This document shows, piece after piece, positions 1 to 6,050 of a DNA stretch of 9,144 bases. Under the pieces are notes generated by a model that did no database searches, was not told the origin of the DNA, and was given only the letters and a program-made list of their open reading frames with translations. Source of the DNA: an uncultured Gammaproteobacteria bacterium (GTDB lineage: Bacteria > Pseudomonadota > Gammaproteobacteria > CAIUAS01); NCBI GenBank assembly GCA_903897205.1, contig CAIUAS010000196.1:1-9144 (forward strand). The letters are read 5' to 3'. Numbering within the stretch: position 1 is the stretch's first letter; the number at the start of each line of letters is the position of its first letter. The position numbers were made by a program, and so were the translations under genes.

Positions 1-3
1 ATC

Positions 4-660
4 ATGCCTTCATTTAATACGCAGCAATCCGATTCGAGTTCCCAGCAGGAGCAAAAACTTAACTTATCTCCAAAAAAATGGTTAACTGCACGAGTTTGGC
101 GAACAATAAATAGTTCGGGAGAATTTACTGAACCGAAAGAAGTCGCGACAAAAGGCGGTCAGTTTGGCCATGTTTCAACAGAAACAAATAAAAATTATGC
201 CAGTTTTTGGCCCACAAAACCTTTTAATCCGAATTTAATAACACCTGTTCCTGCTACGCATGCATTAAGCCCCGCCCATGATATTAGTAATGAAAAAAGA
301 CACTTTGATCTAAAAGCCACTTTTTATAGTTTGGATGAAGATAAGATAGATAAAGAATTTGAAAAATTTGAACAAGAAAGAGCAGCCCAAGGTAAAATTC
401 AAAAAGAATCTGGTTGGTCTGCTAAGGGTTCAAAAATACTGAACCAATATAGAGGAGAAAATTGCAGTGGCCTAGCCTATAGGTTGTTAAAAGCAGGTGG
501 TATAAATCAACTTTCAAAAACTTGTGCCGCATTGGAGGAAAAGCAAGTTATTACGCCTAATGATTTATTTGCTTGTATCGAAGACGCCAAGAAAAAAGAA
601 TTGGAACGTTACCCTGAAACACAATATTTTAAACGTGAATATAGGCATAGAATTTCTTAA
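4..660 (+). CDS. Papain-like (His-before-Cys) domain protein, 218 aa
   Basis: The protein has a short polar N-terminus (about 1-25) followed by one domain. Its best blocks are residues 54-70, reading FGHVSTETNKNYASFWP, and 152-166, starting ENCSGLAYRLLKAGG. A His (H56) ahead of a Cys (C154) in a G-H-x-S and N-C-S-G setting is the order seen in circularly permuted NlpC/P60 or YiiX/LRAT-like papain folds, which act as amidases, peptidases or acyltransferases. That family call is mine from motif order, not from a search. The same blocks recur in the next gene, so the two are paralogous over this domain. I see no signal peptide or membrane helix, which fits a cytosolic or secreted enzyme. A role as a secreted effector is possible but unproven. 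Only three bases precede the ATG, so the start and ribosome binding site cannot be judged and the gene could begin further upstream. Confidence 0.75.
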   Translation: MPSFNTQQSDSSSQQEQKLNLSPKKWLTARVWRTINSSGEFTEPKEVATKGGQFGHVSTETNKNYASFWPTKPFNPNLITPVPATHALSPAHDISNEKRHFDLKATFYSLDEDKIDKEFEKFEQERAAQGKIQKESGWSAKGSKILNQYRGENCSGLAYRLLKAGGINQLSKTCAALEEKQVITPNDLFACIEDAKKKELERYPETQYFKREYRHRIS

Positions 661-700
661 TAAAAAGAGATGCTCTTAATTAGATAGCAAGGATTCAACA

Positions 701-2752
701 GTGAAAGCACGCCAAGCTTATGGTCTATTTATTCATGAAACCATTCAATCGAGGAAGATAAATGTTTTTCCTTGTAAAACACTTAGATTTGAGAGTGTTG
801 CTCAAAGCTTTTTCCGTAAAGAAAGTGTAAAAAGCTCTTTTGAAATAGGTAATTTTAATGCTACTAAAGGCATTACAAGCGATTCATTATTTTTGCCTTT
901 GAAATCTAGGATTCATAAATATCCTGTTAGTTTTTTAGATAAAAAAAGAGATTATTTTAATCGCAAGAAAGATCTGTCTAATAAAGTGTATTTTGATTTT
1001 CTTGACAATAATAAATCGCAATTTATTTTGCTTGCTATAAGTACAATTCTTTTGCTATTTTATTTGTTAAGCAATACAGAAGATGAGCTAAAACAAGATA
1101 AAAACATCGAAAGGCAGTTGCGCTTTATTTTTCACGCATTTCAAGTTGGTGATATCAATAAATTTGCTTTGCAGTTATTTGCTCTGGCAGAGGAAAATCC
1201 CAAGCTGAGCAAAGCAATTAAATTACTTGAATCTGAAAAATTCGAAGAGGCCATGTTTTTATTTGATGAAATCTTTGTCAAGGATTATAAACTGCGAGAA
1301 TCGTATTACGTTATTAAAGGTATTTTGTATTCAGAATTACATAGATACAAGGATGCTATCAATTATTTTGATGAAGCGCTTAAAACTAAAGCTGACTACG
1401 TGAAGGCATGCGCATATTATCACAAGAGTATTACGCTTCGACATTTGCATGAAATAGATGAAGCGAATAAATGTTTAGATAGGGCTAAATCTATTCATGC
1501 AGAAGTAACAGAGTGCGATGGTTCTTATATAACACTGAGGAATCTTCTGACCGATTATTTAAGTAACTTAGAACATGCGAATATAGCGGATCTTGCATCA
1601 ACAGAAAAAGTGAACCCGCCGCTTTACATGAATCCGCAAAAAAGAGTCACAATAAGGGTTTGGTTGCCTAAAATACATAGAGAGACTGGGCATGCTAGTT
1701 TAGAAACGGAAGAAAATTATATGAGTTTCTGGCCGATTGAGGATGAATTAAATTTATCTGAAAATGCTGGTCATTTAAGCTATTTTGAAGATATTTATAT
1801 AGAAGGGAGGTTGCCGGATATTCGAATCACTCTATATAGTTTGGATGCGGATGCTATTAATAAAGCCTATAGTGAATTTAGAAAATCAGGAAGGATATGG
1901 GATTTGTTTGCTAGTACATATGGGTTTAAAAACAAGGGTGCGCAAAATTGCAGTGGGTTAACTGCTGATCTGCTCAAAGAAGGTGGTATTGATAAGCTTG
2001 CTGTTTTGTATGCTGAAACATTTTTTGAATTTGCGCATAATGGACTTTTTGGAGAGATGATTGCTAATACATTTGGCGAATATAAGCTCAGAACCGTGCG
2101 TAATTCCTTCGTTTTATTATCGCTCTATGCTTCAGGTTGGTTTAATGCGATACCACCGTGTCTTATTCATGTTCCACTTTATGCAATTGGAGCGGGTGCA
2201 ATTGTTGGTGGATTTGATGCTGCTAAATCATCGCGTGATGGTAATGATACACAAACTATTGTTGTCAATGGAATTAGAGGTACAGTTATAGGCAGCGCTC
2301 TTGCTGGATTAATAAGCTATATTTTAAAATATCACATTCCTGTTCGTTCTGAATACCAAAATCTTGATCTTTGCAATATCACGGCAGCAGAACAACGTCA
2401 AATTTTTAGTAATATGAGTTTTTCTATCCTATGTTTATTACCCGTTGTTATTATGTTCGGCGACCCCAATTTTTTAGCTCCTGCATTGGCTTCACTGACT
2501 GGTGGAGTAATTGACACAACTGATGGCACAGGTTTAATTATTACGCCTAAAGGTATAGCTAAGTGGGCGCAATATGCAAGAGAAGCAGAACATAAAAAAT
2601 ATCAACTCACTTCTAATGATAAGTATCAAGATGCAAATGATGAATCGATAATGACAAACAGATTTTTTCAATTTATACCTGCGTTAACACCAAAAATTTT
2701 ATCTAAGAAGATTGTTGAACAGCCAAGTAATCACTCTTTTAGGTTAAAGTGA
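701..2752 (+). CDS. Membrane-anchored TPR and papain-like domain protein, 683 aa
   Basis: Start is GTG at 701, chosen because AAGGA lies 7 nt upstream (689-693) and no better start follows. Regions in order: a basic N-terminus of about 105 residues; a hydrophobic helix at about 107-125; helical pairs at about 135-270 with TPR-like spacing (for example KFEEAMFLFDEIF and RYKDAINYFDEALK); a papain-like domain at about 313-432 with H331 (TGHASLETEENYMSFWP) and C417 (QNCSGLTADLLKEGG); and a C-terminal half with hydrophobic stretches near 468-504, 525-544 and 573-600. The papain-like domain matches the upstream gene in its His and Cys blocks and in the intervening YSLDxDxI motif. The gap of 40 nt suggests co-transcription. 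The TPR part may bind a partner that the protease-like domain acts on; this is inference. An effector or a membrane-linked amidase are both possible. No exact family name is recognised. Confidence 0.8.
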   Translation: MKARQAYGLFIHETIQSRKINVFPCKTLRFESVAQSFFRKESVKSSFEIGNFNATKGITSDSLFLPLKSRIHKYPVSFLDKKRDYFNRKKDLSNKVYFDFLDNNKSQFILLAISTILLLFYLLSNTEDELKQDKNIERQLRFIFHAFQVGDINKFALQLFALAEENPKLSKAIKLLESEKFEEAMFLFDEIFVKDYKLRESYYVIKGILYSELHRYKDAINYFDEALKTKADYVKACAYYHKSITLRHLHEIDEANKCLDRAKSIHAEVTECDGSYITLRNLLTDYLSNLEHANIADLASTEKVNPPLYMNPQKRVTIRVWLPKIHRETGHASLETEENYMSFWPIEDELNLSENAGHLSYFEDIYIEGRLPDIRITLYSLDADAINKAYSEFRKSGRIWDLFASTYGFKNKGAQNCSGLTADLLKEGGIDKLAVLYAETFFEFAHNGLFGEMIANTFGEYKLRTVRNSFVLLSLYASGWFNAIPPCLIHVPLYAIGAGAIVGGFDAAKSSRDGNDTQTIVVNGIRGTVIGSALAGLISYILKYHIPVRSEYQNLDLCNITAAEQRQIFSNMSFSILCLLPVVIMFGDPNFLAPALASLTGGVIDTTDGTGLIITPKGIAKWAQYAREAEHKKYQLTSNDKYQDANDESIMTNRFFQFIPALTPKILSKKIVEQPSNHSFRLK

Positions 2753-2758
2753 ACAATA

Positions 2759-2813
2759 TTTAAGCTTAAAAGCTGCTCACTCAACTGATTATAGGACTGT
2801 CTCAATGAGTGAG
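2759..2813. repeat. Palindrome and inverted repeat between convergent genes
   Basis: The 72-bp gap between two convergent genes holds a perfect 12-bp palindrome TTTAAGCTTAAA (2759-2770). It also holds an 8-bp inverted repeat, CTCACTCA (2776-2783) with TGAGTGAG (2806-2813), around a 22-nt loop. It could be a weak bidirectional transcription end, but there is no GC-rich stem with a T-tract, so this is not called a terminator. Confidence 0.35.
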
Positions 2814-2824
2814 ATATTCTTATA

Positions 2825-3535
2825 TTACTTGCGCCAAACTCGTTTAATGGGGGCGGCAGCTTTTATTGGGATGTTGAATAATGGATCGTGTTTTGCAGTT
2901 GCTTGGATATTAATGCAATAAGCCTTATAAAGTCCTTCTCTATTCCCTTTAGTTAGATGACGAATAATCGTCTGTTCATTTTCCAATTTAATGATACAGT
3001 CTTTATTAAGGGCCAAAGTTATGTTTTCTTTAATGAGGAATTGGCCGCCAACATAATCACCACTTAAGTAGAGTGGGAGCATGCTATCATCTTTTACGCG
3101 CTGTACTACCGCGTTTTCATTAATTTGCGTAAAAATTTCAATTTCTTTTTCTATGGAGTGTTCAGCATCTAAGCTCTCTAGAATTTGTGCTAAAAACCGG
3201 TTCTTGCCAGTAACAAGGTTATCACTCGTTTGGTTTTGTTTATCGATTCTGGGTGAATCCCCAATGTTTTCAAGCAGCCAAGACTTGGTACAAATAACGC
3301 TGTGACGTTTAGCAAAATGGATAACAATATCTGCGCCTTCTTCCGATAAACCATAAAGAAGCCCCGCTTCCCATTGTCTTAATGTAGAAACACCTACATC
3401 ACAGGCTAAAGCAAAAGCTTCCTGGCTTTTTAACTCAGGTTTTATGGAAGCTACTAGGTTTCTTATTACTTTGAGATTGAGCCCGCGCTGCTTCTTTTTT
3501 TGCTCTTGTCTTTCTTGTAACTCGGTTCTTGGCAT
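2825..3535 (-). CDS. HTH and S24-type (CI/LexA-like) transcriptional regulator
   Basis: This is a 236-residue protein from ATG at 3535. An in-frame TTG at 3553 lacks a ribosome binding site, so I prefer the ATG, which has TAGGT about 10 nt upstream. A basic N-terminus leads into a helix-turn-helix at about 36-60 (SQEAFALACDVGVSTLRQWE). The C-terminal part, about 140-236, carries the S24 signature VKDDSMLPLYLSGDYVGG with the nucleophile position at S151. Where CI/LexA/UmuD proteins have the general-base Lys (VVKRL) this one reads IIRHL, with Arg192. Self-cleavage in response to RecA may therefore be lost; this depends on my alignment by eye. Proteins of this type are repressors in phages and ICEs. 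It is transcribed away from the 3842-5817 genes, with an 18-bp inverted repeat between, which suggests that it controls both itself and that operon. Confidence 0.85.
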   Translation of the reverse strand: MPRTELQERQEQKKKQRGLNLKVIRNLVASIKPELKSQEAFALACDVGVSTLRQWEAGLLYGLSEEGADIVIHFAKRHSVICTKSWLLENIGDSPRIDKQNQTSDNLVTGKNRFLAQILESLDAEHSIEKEIEIFTQINENAVVQRVKDDSMLPLYLSGDYVGGQFLIKENITLALNKDCIIKLENEQTIIRHLTKGNREGLYKAYCINIQATAKHDPLFNIPIKAAAPIKRVWRK

Positions 3536-3582
3536 GAATAAGCAACCTAGCAAAAGGTAAAGAAGGAACTATACCTGATGCA

Positions 3583-3641
3583 GTCAAATTTTTTATACAC
3601 CAAATTCCATATCGGTAGTTTTAGTGTATTAAAAATTTGAC
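3583..3641. promoter_or_regulatory. Inverted-repeat operator pair between divergent genes
   Basis: GTCAAATTTTTTATACAC (3583-3600) and GTGTATTAAAAATTTGAC (3624-3641) are inverted copies matching at 17 of 18 positions, with 23 bp between. The first arm covers TATAAA on the minus strand (3597-3592), a plausible -10 for the S24-type regulator. The second contains most of the plus-strand -35 TTGACA. A protein bound to both arms would block both promoters. The regulator encoded at 2825-3535 is the obvious candidate ligand, by position only. Confidence 0.65.
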
Positions 3642-3665
3642 AATCACATTGAGCCATGGTTTAAT
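3637..3665 (+). promoter_or_regulatory. Sigma70-like promoter for the 3842-5817 operon
   Basis: A perfect -35 TTGACA (3637-3642) is followed after exactly 17 bp by TTTAAT (3660-3665), five of six matches to the consensus -10. Transcription would begin near 3672 and give a leader of about 170 nt before the ATG at 3842. The -35 overlaps one arm of the inverted repeat, which implies repression. Confidence 0.65.
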
Positions 3666-3687
3666 GTTTCAGTAAGAAATATAAGAA

Positions 3688-3718
3688 AGTTAATCCAGGA
3701 TTGCAGCCTGGATTAACT
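3688..3718 (+). repeat. Perfect 12-bp stem-loop early in the leader
   Basis: AGTTAATCCAGG (3688-3699) and CCTGGATTAACT (3707-3718) pair perfectly around a 7-nt loop. It would form about 16 nt into the transcript. It has no T-tract after it, so it is not an intrinsic terminator. RNA stabilisation, pausing or a protein-binding dyad are possible. Confidence 0.6.
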
Positions 3719-3723
3719 GGTTT

Positions 3724-3845
3724 GAGGTTAAAGCTTGTGTAAGGCATTTCCTCAGTGCTTATCATATCATATTCAACCGGTATTGTTAGCCTGAAGCTTT
3801 AGCCTCTGTAGTAGGGAATTTGTTAGCAGAGGTTAACACCTATGA
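3724..3845 (+). promoter_or_regulatory. Structured leader with alternative stems burying a ribosome binding site
   Basis: Two stems compete for the same strand. Stem A pairs GAGGTTAAAGCTT (3724-3736) with AAGCTTTAGCCTC (3794-3806): 13 bp with one U-G pair. Stem B pairs TTAGCCTCTG (3799-3808) with CAGAGGTTAA (3827-3836): 10 bp with one G-U pair. Bases 3799-3806 belong to both. Stem B contains the AGAGG that serves the ATG at 3842, so stem B would switch translation off and stem A would free it. The G-U pairs become A-C mismatches on the other strand, so the structure suits plus-strand RNA. No known riboswitch class is recognised. Confidence 0.55.
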
Positions 3846-4330
3846 TAGGTGGTGGGTTAATAAAGGAAACATTCTGGTTTAAGAAGAGCCTGTATGATGC
3901 TCCCATTGAGAAATCAACAGAGGTCACTGCAAGGAAATCTTCTCTTATTCATCAGGCAGACAAGCGCATACTGTTGGGTGAAGGCCAACCGGTCTTGCAA
4001 AAAGTATATCGTGCTTGCTTGGAACAAATAAAATGTCTGGTAGATAGCGCCAATATCGGTAAACAAATGTTGGAACTTTATTACAGTCGTCACTATTCAC
4101 TCATCATTTTGGGTGGCGATTTATCTGATATGACTTGTTTAGCCATCGCTCAAAGCATTCGGGTGCATGAGCAAGCAAATGGTCGAACTTCAATTCCCAT
4201 ACTTCTGCTTACAGAAACGTCTTTTGAGCAAATAAAAACGGATTATGAGCGTTTAAATATTAATGATTTTTTGATCAAACCCGTGCGATTACCAGAGCTG
4301 CAAATAATAGTGCAACGTTGGTTAGCATGA
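3842..4330 (+). CDS. Degenerate receiver (pseudo-response-regulator) protein
   Basis: The protein has 162 residues. About 40 non-receiver residues precede a receiver-like domain at about 41-161. The fold markers are there: KRILLGEGQPV for beta-1, YSLIIL for beta-3, LLLTET with T124 for beta-4, and FLIKPVRLPEL with K146. Two key sites are missing. The acidic pair (usually E-D) reads E47-G48, and the phospho-acceptor Asp aligns with G91 in LIILGGDLSD; D93 is close by but two positions off. It is therefore probably a receiver that works without phosphorylation, as a binding or regulatory module. AGAGG at 3828-3832 serves the ATG and lies in a possible stem. Genes for a HisKA-like fragment, a LuxR-type protein and an intact receiver follow on the same strand. 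Confidence 0.75.
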   Translation: MIGGGLIKETFWFKKSLYDAPIEKSTEVTARKSSLIHQADKRILLGEGQPVLQKVYRACLEQIKCLVDSANIGKQMLELYYSRHYSLIILGGDLSDMTCLAIAQSIRVHEQANGRTSIPILLLTETSFEQIKTDYERLNINDFLIKPVRLPELQIIVQRWLA

Positions 4331-4372
4331 AATGTTAATAGATAAATTATCTTCTCATTAAAGAGGTGCATT

Positions 4373-4621
4373 ATGGAAATTAAACAGTCAGCTATGGCTT
4401 TAAGGACTATCAATGATCGGTTACGTAATTCACTCACTGGAATCTTGGGTAATGCCCAATTTCTTAGCGAGGAATATTTAACGCCTGAGCAACAAGCAAT
4501 GGTGAGTGCCATTTTAACCTGTGCTAATGAGTTAAAAAAACTGGCGGATGACATGCTAGAGAAAAAAACCATGAATACAGTTAATTCAACTTTAAGTTTT
4601 CGATTATCAGTTAATCAGTAA
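4373..4621 (+). CDS. HisKA-like dimerisation fragment with Asp replacing His
   Basis: The protein has 82 residues. Residues 8-65 match a HisKA helical hairpin: INDRLRNSLTGILGNAQFL corresponds to the usual SHELRTPLTGILG block. The phospho-accepting His aligns with D15, and the Pro with S20. There is no ATP-binding (HATPase) domain and the reading frame ends at residue 82, so it cannot be a kinase. It may be a dimerisation or docking partner for the receivers on either side, perhaps mimicking a phosphorelay or HPt protein without phosphate transfer. GAGGTG about 6 nt ahead of the ATG supports the start. It follows the previous gene by 42 nt. A remnant of a decayed hybrid kinase is the alternative, but the good ribosome binding site and intact frame argue for a living gene. 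Confidence 0.65.
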   Translation: MEIKQSAMALRTINDRLRNSLTGILGNAQFLSEEYLTPEQQAMVSAILTCANELKKLADDMLEKKTMNTVNSTLSFRLSVNQ

Positions 4622-4633
4622 AGGATGATTTAA

Positions 4634-4951
4634 ATGGATACATTGTTAGAAAAATTAACAAAAAATTTTCTGCATTACTTTGGTAACAAGAACCCTACAG
4701 AAGATCAAAGAACATTAATGCAAGCATTATTAGCTGGATTTATCTTAATTAGAAAATTGTCTATGAGAGGGGGTGTTACAGAACAGGAAATCGCTTGTTT
4801 ATTTTTTGCAGCCCTAGGAATTGATATTTATCAATCCGCAGAAATACTACGAATCAATAAAGAAACGGTTAAAGAATATCGGCAAAATATTATTAGAAAA
4901 TTGCATTGCAAAAACATGAATCAAGCTATTTTTATAACAATGTTACTTTAA
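4634..4951 (+). CDS. LuxR/GerE-type helix-turn-helix protein, 105 aa
   Basis: The C-terminal part, about 47-104, reads as a LuxR/GerE HTH: GGVTEQEIACLFFAALGIDIYQSAEILRINKETVKEYRQN..KLHCKN. The recognition-helix area is INKETVKEYRQNIIRKL. The first 45 residues are helical and contain no receiver or autoinducer-binding domain. Its regulatory input would have to come from another protein, and the neighbouring receivers are the natural candidates. AAGGA (4621-4625) sits 8 nt before the ATG and follows the stop of the preceding gene at once, so the two are probably translated from one message. It may be the DNA-binding output of this gene set. Confidence 0.8.
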   Translation: MDTLLEKLTKNFLHYFGNKNPTEDQRTLMQALLAGFILIRKLSMRGGVTEQEIACLFFAALGIDIYQSAEILRINKETVKEYRQNIIRKLHCKNMNQAIFITMLL

Positions 4952-4967
4952 TCGCAATGTTGCTTTA
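4938..4967. repeat. Tandem imperfect 13-bp direct repeat
   Basis: CAATGTTACTTTA (4938-4950) is repeated with one change as CAATGTTGCTTTA (4955-4967), period 17. The first copy ends the coding region of the LuxR-type gene. It may be a local duplication or a pair of protein sites ahead of the receiver gene. Confidence 0.4.
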
Positions 4968-4983
4968 CCCCACCTAGGGGGGG
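4968..4983. repeat. GC-only near-palindrome in AT-rich DNA
   Basis: CCCCACCTAGGGGGGG is a 16-bp near-palindrome centred on CCTAGG with a single mismatched pair. It contains a run of seven G in an otherwise AT-rich gap. Its role is unknown; an operator is possible, and the G run may be prone to slippage. Confidence 0.4.
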
Positions 4984-5012
4984 ATGCATTTTGGCAAAGG
5001 GCTAGGCATGAT

Positions 5013-5042
5013 CCATTGCTCTATTGCAAAGCATAGAGATGG
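5013..5042 (+). promoter_or_regulatory. Stem covering the ribosome binding site of the receiver gene
   Basis: CTCTAT (5019-5024) pairs with ATAGAG (5033-5038). Beyond a 2-nt bulge, CCAT (5013-5016) pairs with ATGG (5039-5042). The paired strand includes the only purine-rich stretch (AGAGATGGA) ahead of the ATG at 5046, so the stem would lower translation. Confidence 0.35.
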
Positions 5043-5045
5043 AAC

Positions 5046-5474
5046 ATGAGAAAAGAAACAATTCGGATATTAATAATAGAAGATGAACCTATAGCACAGA
5101 AAGTATTGCAAGGAATGCTTGAAAAAAAGGCATGTGCTGTTGATATTGCGAGTAATAGTAAAGAAGCATTGGCGATTGCAGAATATAGCTATCATCTTAT
5201 TTTTATTGATTGTGGGCTGCCTAAAATTGATGGAATCGATATGGATGGGTATGAATTAACAAGACAAATTAGACAAAGAGAAAAGGATAAAGGTATACCA
5301 CCGCGCCCTATAGTTATGCTTACTGCTTTTTCGAAGGATGAAGATACAGTAATGAAATGTAAATCAGCAGGCATTGATGCTTATTATACAAAACCACTCA
5401 ATCCTTTGGATTTAGAGGTGATTTTACAGAAATACATAAAATACTTGTTGAATAGTACAAAAAGTAATTTTTAG
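5046..5474 (+). CDS. Single-domain response regulator (CheY/Spo0F-like receiver)
   Basis: The protein has 142 residues and is almost entirely a receiver domain with all canonical sites: the acidic pair E12-D13 (IIEDEP), phospho-acceptor D55 (LIFIDCGLP), T93 (MLTAF) and K116 (YTKPL). It has no output domain, so it would pass or sink phosphate or bind another protein. The loop and helix after beta-3 read KIDGIDMDGYELT where relatives usually have IDGYELT-like spacing. About five residues seem to be duplicated there, which would change the alpha-3 surface next to the phosphorylation site. No full-length histidine kinase lies in the window, so its phosphate donor must be elsewhere. It belongs to the same run as the degenerate receiver (3842), the HisKA-like fragment and the LuxR-type protein. 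Confidence 0.85.
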   Translation: MRKETIRILIIEDEPIAQKVLQGMLEKKACAVDIASNSKEALAIAEYSYHLIFIDCGLPKIDGIDMDGYELTRQIRQREKDKGIPPRPIVMLTAFSKDEDTVMKCKSAGIDAYYTKPLNPLDLEVILQKYIKYLLNSTKSNF

Positions 5475-5522
5475 AATGTATAAGCCATTTTATGAAAATA
5501 AATGTAAGAAAGGTCAATATTA

Positions 5523-5609
5523 ATGATGATGTCAATGCTATTGCTAAAGCGTCGCGCAGCACACCGTAATTTAATGTCCGCTGATTTGCTTGCGTATGAA
5601 TATTTTTAA
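5523..5609 (+). CDS. Candidate 28-residue leader peptide
   Basis: This short frame opens with three ATG codons and encodes MMMSMLLLKRRAAHRNLMSA and eight more residues ending in AYEYF. AGAAAGG (5507-5513) lies 9 nt before the first ATG and is the best ribosome binding site in this stretch. Its TAA (5607-5609) is one base before the ATG of the next gene at 5611, which has no ribosome binding site of its own. This is the arrangement of translational coupling. The peptide itself may have no function beyond delivering ribosomes. No homology is recognised. Confidence 0.45.
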   Translation: MMMSMLLLKRRAAHRNLMSADLLAYEYF

Positions 5610-5610
5610 A

Positions 5611-5817
5611 ATGGCTACAAAAAAAGAACAGCCAGCCAGCAATATCACCACAGAATCGCAAAAAATTGCTAGCGGTTTAATGAAGAATATCTATTGCATA
5701 ATTGCAGCGGCATGTGTTTTTGCGGTGGCTTTAACAGCAATGTATATCTATTCCATGGCAACCTATCAGTCGCCAGCAGTACAAAGCTGTGTTGCTGGGC
5801 ATGTTAAATTGGTTTAG
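5611..5817 (+). CDS. Small single-pass membrane protein, 68 aa
   Basis: A polar N-terminus (about 1-25, with KKE) precedes one hydrophobic helix at about 27-49 (NIYCIIAAACVFAVALTAMY) and a short tail with a Cys. The likely topology is N-in. In-frame TTG (5590) and ATG (5596) codons lie upstream without a ribosome binding site. I chose 5611 because it directly follows the stop of the 28-codon frame at 5523-5609. It is the last gene of the same-strand run that starts at 3842. A membrane anchor or accessory factor for the regulator set is possible. It is not recognised as a known family. Confidence 0.55.
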   Translation: MATKKEQPASNITTESQKIASGLMKNIYCIIAAACVFAVALTAMYIYSMATYQSPAVQSCVAGHVKLV

Positions 5818-6050
5818 GGTAATAGTGGTTTATTTTAACAATGTCGACTAAATTTTTAACCTTTGCCAGAAAATGGTGTTTGGATATTAGATTTAAGTAT
5901 AGCTTGCCTCTTTGCTTTTAAAGGAATAATTAGACGAACATTGTTAAAGTAGGCATAAAAGACAATCTTACCCTATTAGTTTGTAATATCTATCGCTATT
6001 AACTATGAAAAGCAGTTAAATATTTTGATTATATCTGTTATAATTGACAT
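5818..6050. other. Non-coding gap without clear features before the candidate sRNA
   Basis: This 233-bp AT-rich stretch shows no supported gene and no terminator for the operon ending at 5817. The promoter of the candidate small RNA lies at its end, with an extended -10 TGTTATAAT at 6036-6044. Confidence 0.4.

Noticed and set aside
2061..2291. A 76-codon plus-strand frame inside the TPR and papain-like gene
   Set aside because: It is an out-of-frame shadow of the larger gene without its own initiation signal.
3081..3305. A 74-codon plus-strand frame opposite the S24-type regulator
   Set aside because: It is the antisense shadow of a gene with clear HTH and S24 motifs.
4243..4572. A 109-codon minus-strand frame
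   Set aside because: It lies opposite the degenerate receiver and HisKA-like genes, which have better motifs and ribosome binding sites.
5398..5661. An 87-codon minus-strand frame across the receiver and leader-peptide region
   Set aside because: It overlaps three plus-strand frames, including the conserved C-terminus of the receiver, and has no supporting motif.
5841..5921. A 26-codon plus-strand frame after the small membrane protein
   Set aside because: It has no ribosome binding site and no recognisable features; chance opening in AT-rich DNA.
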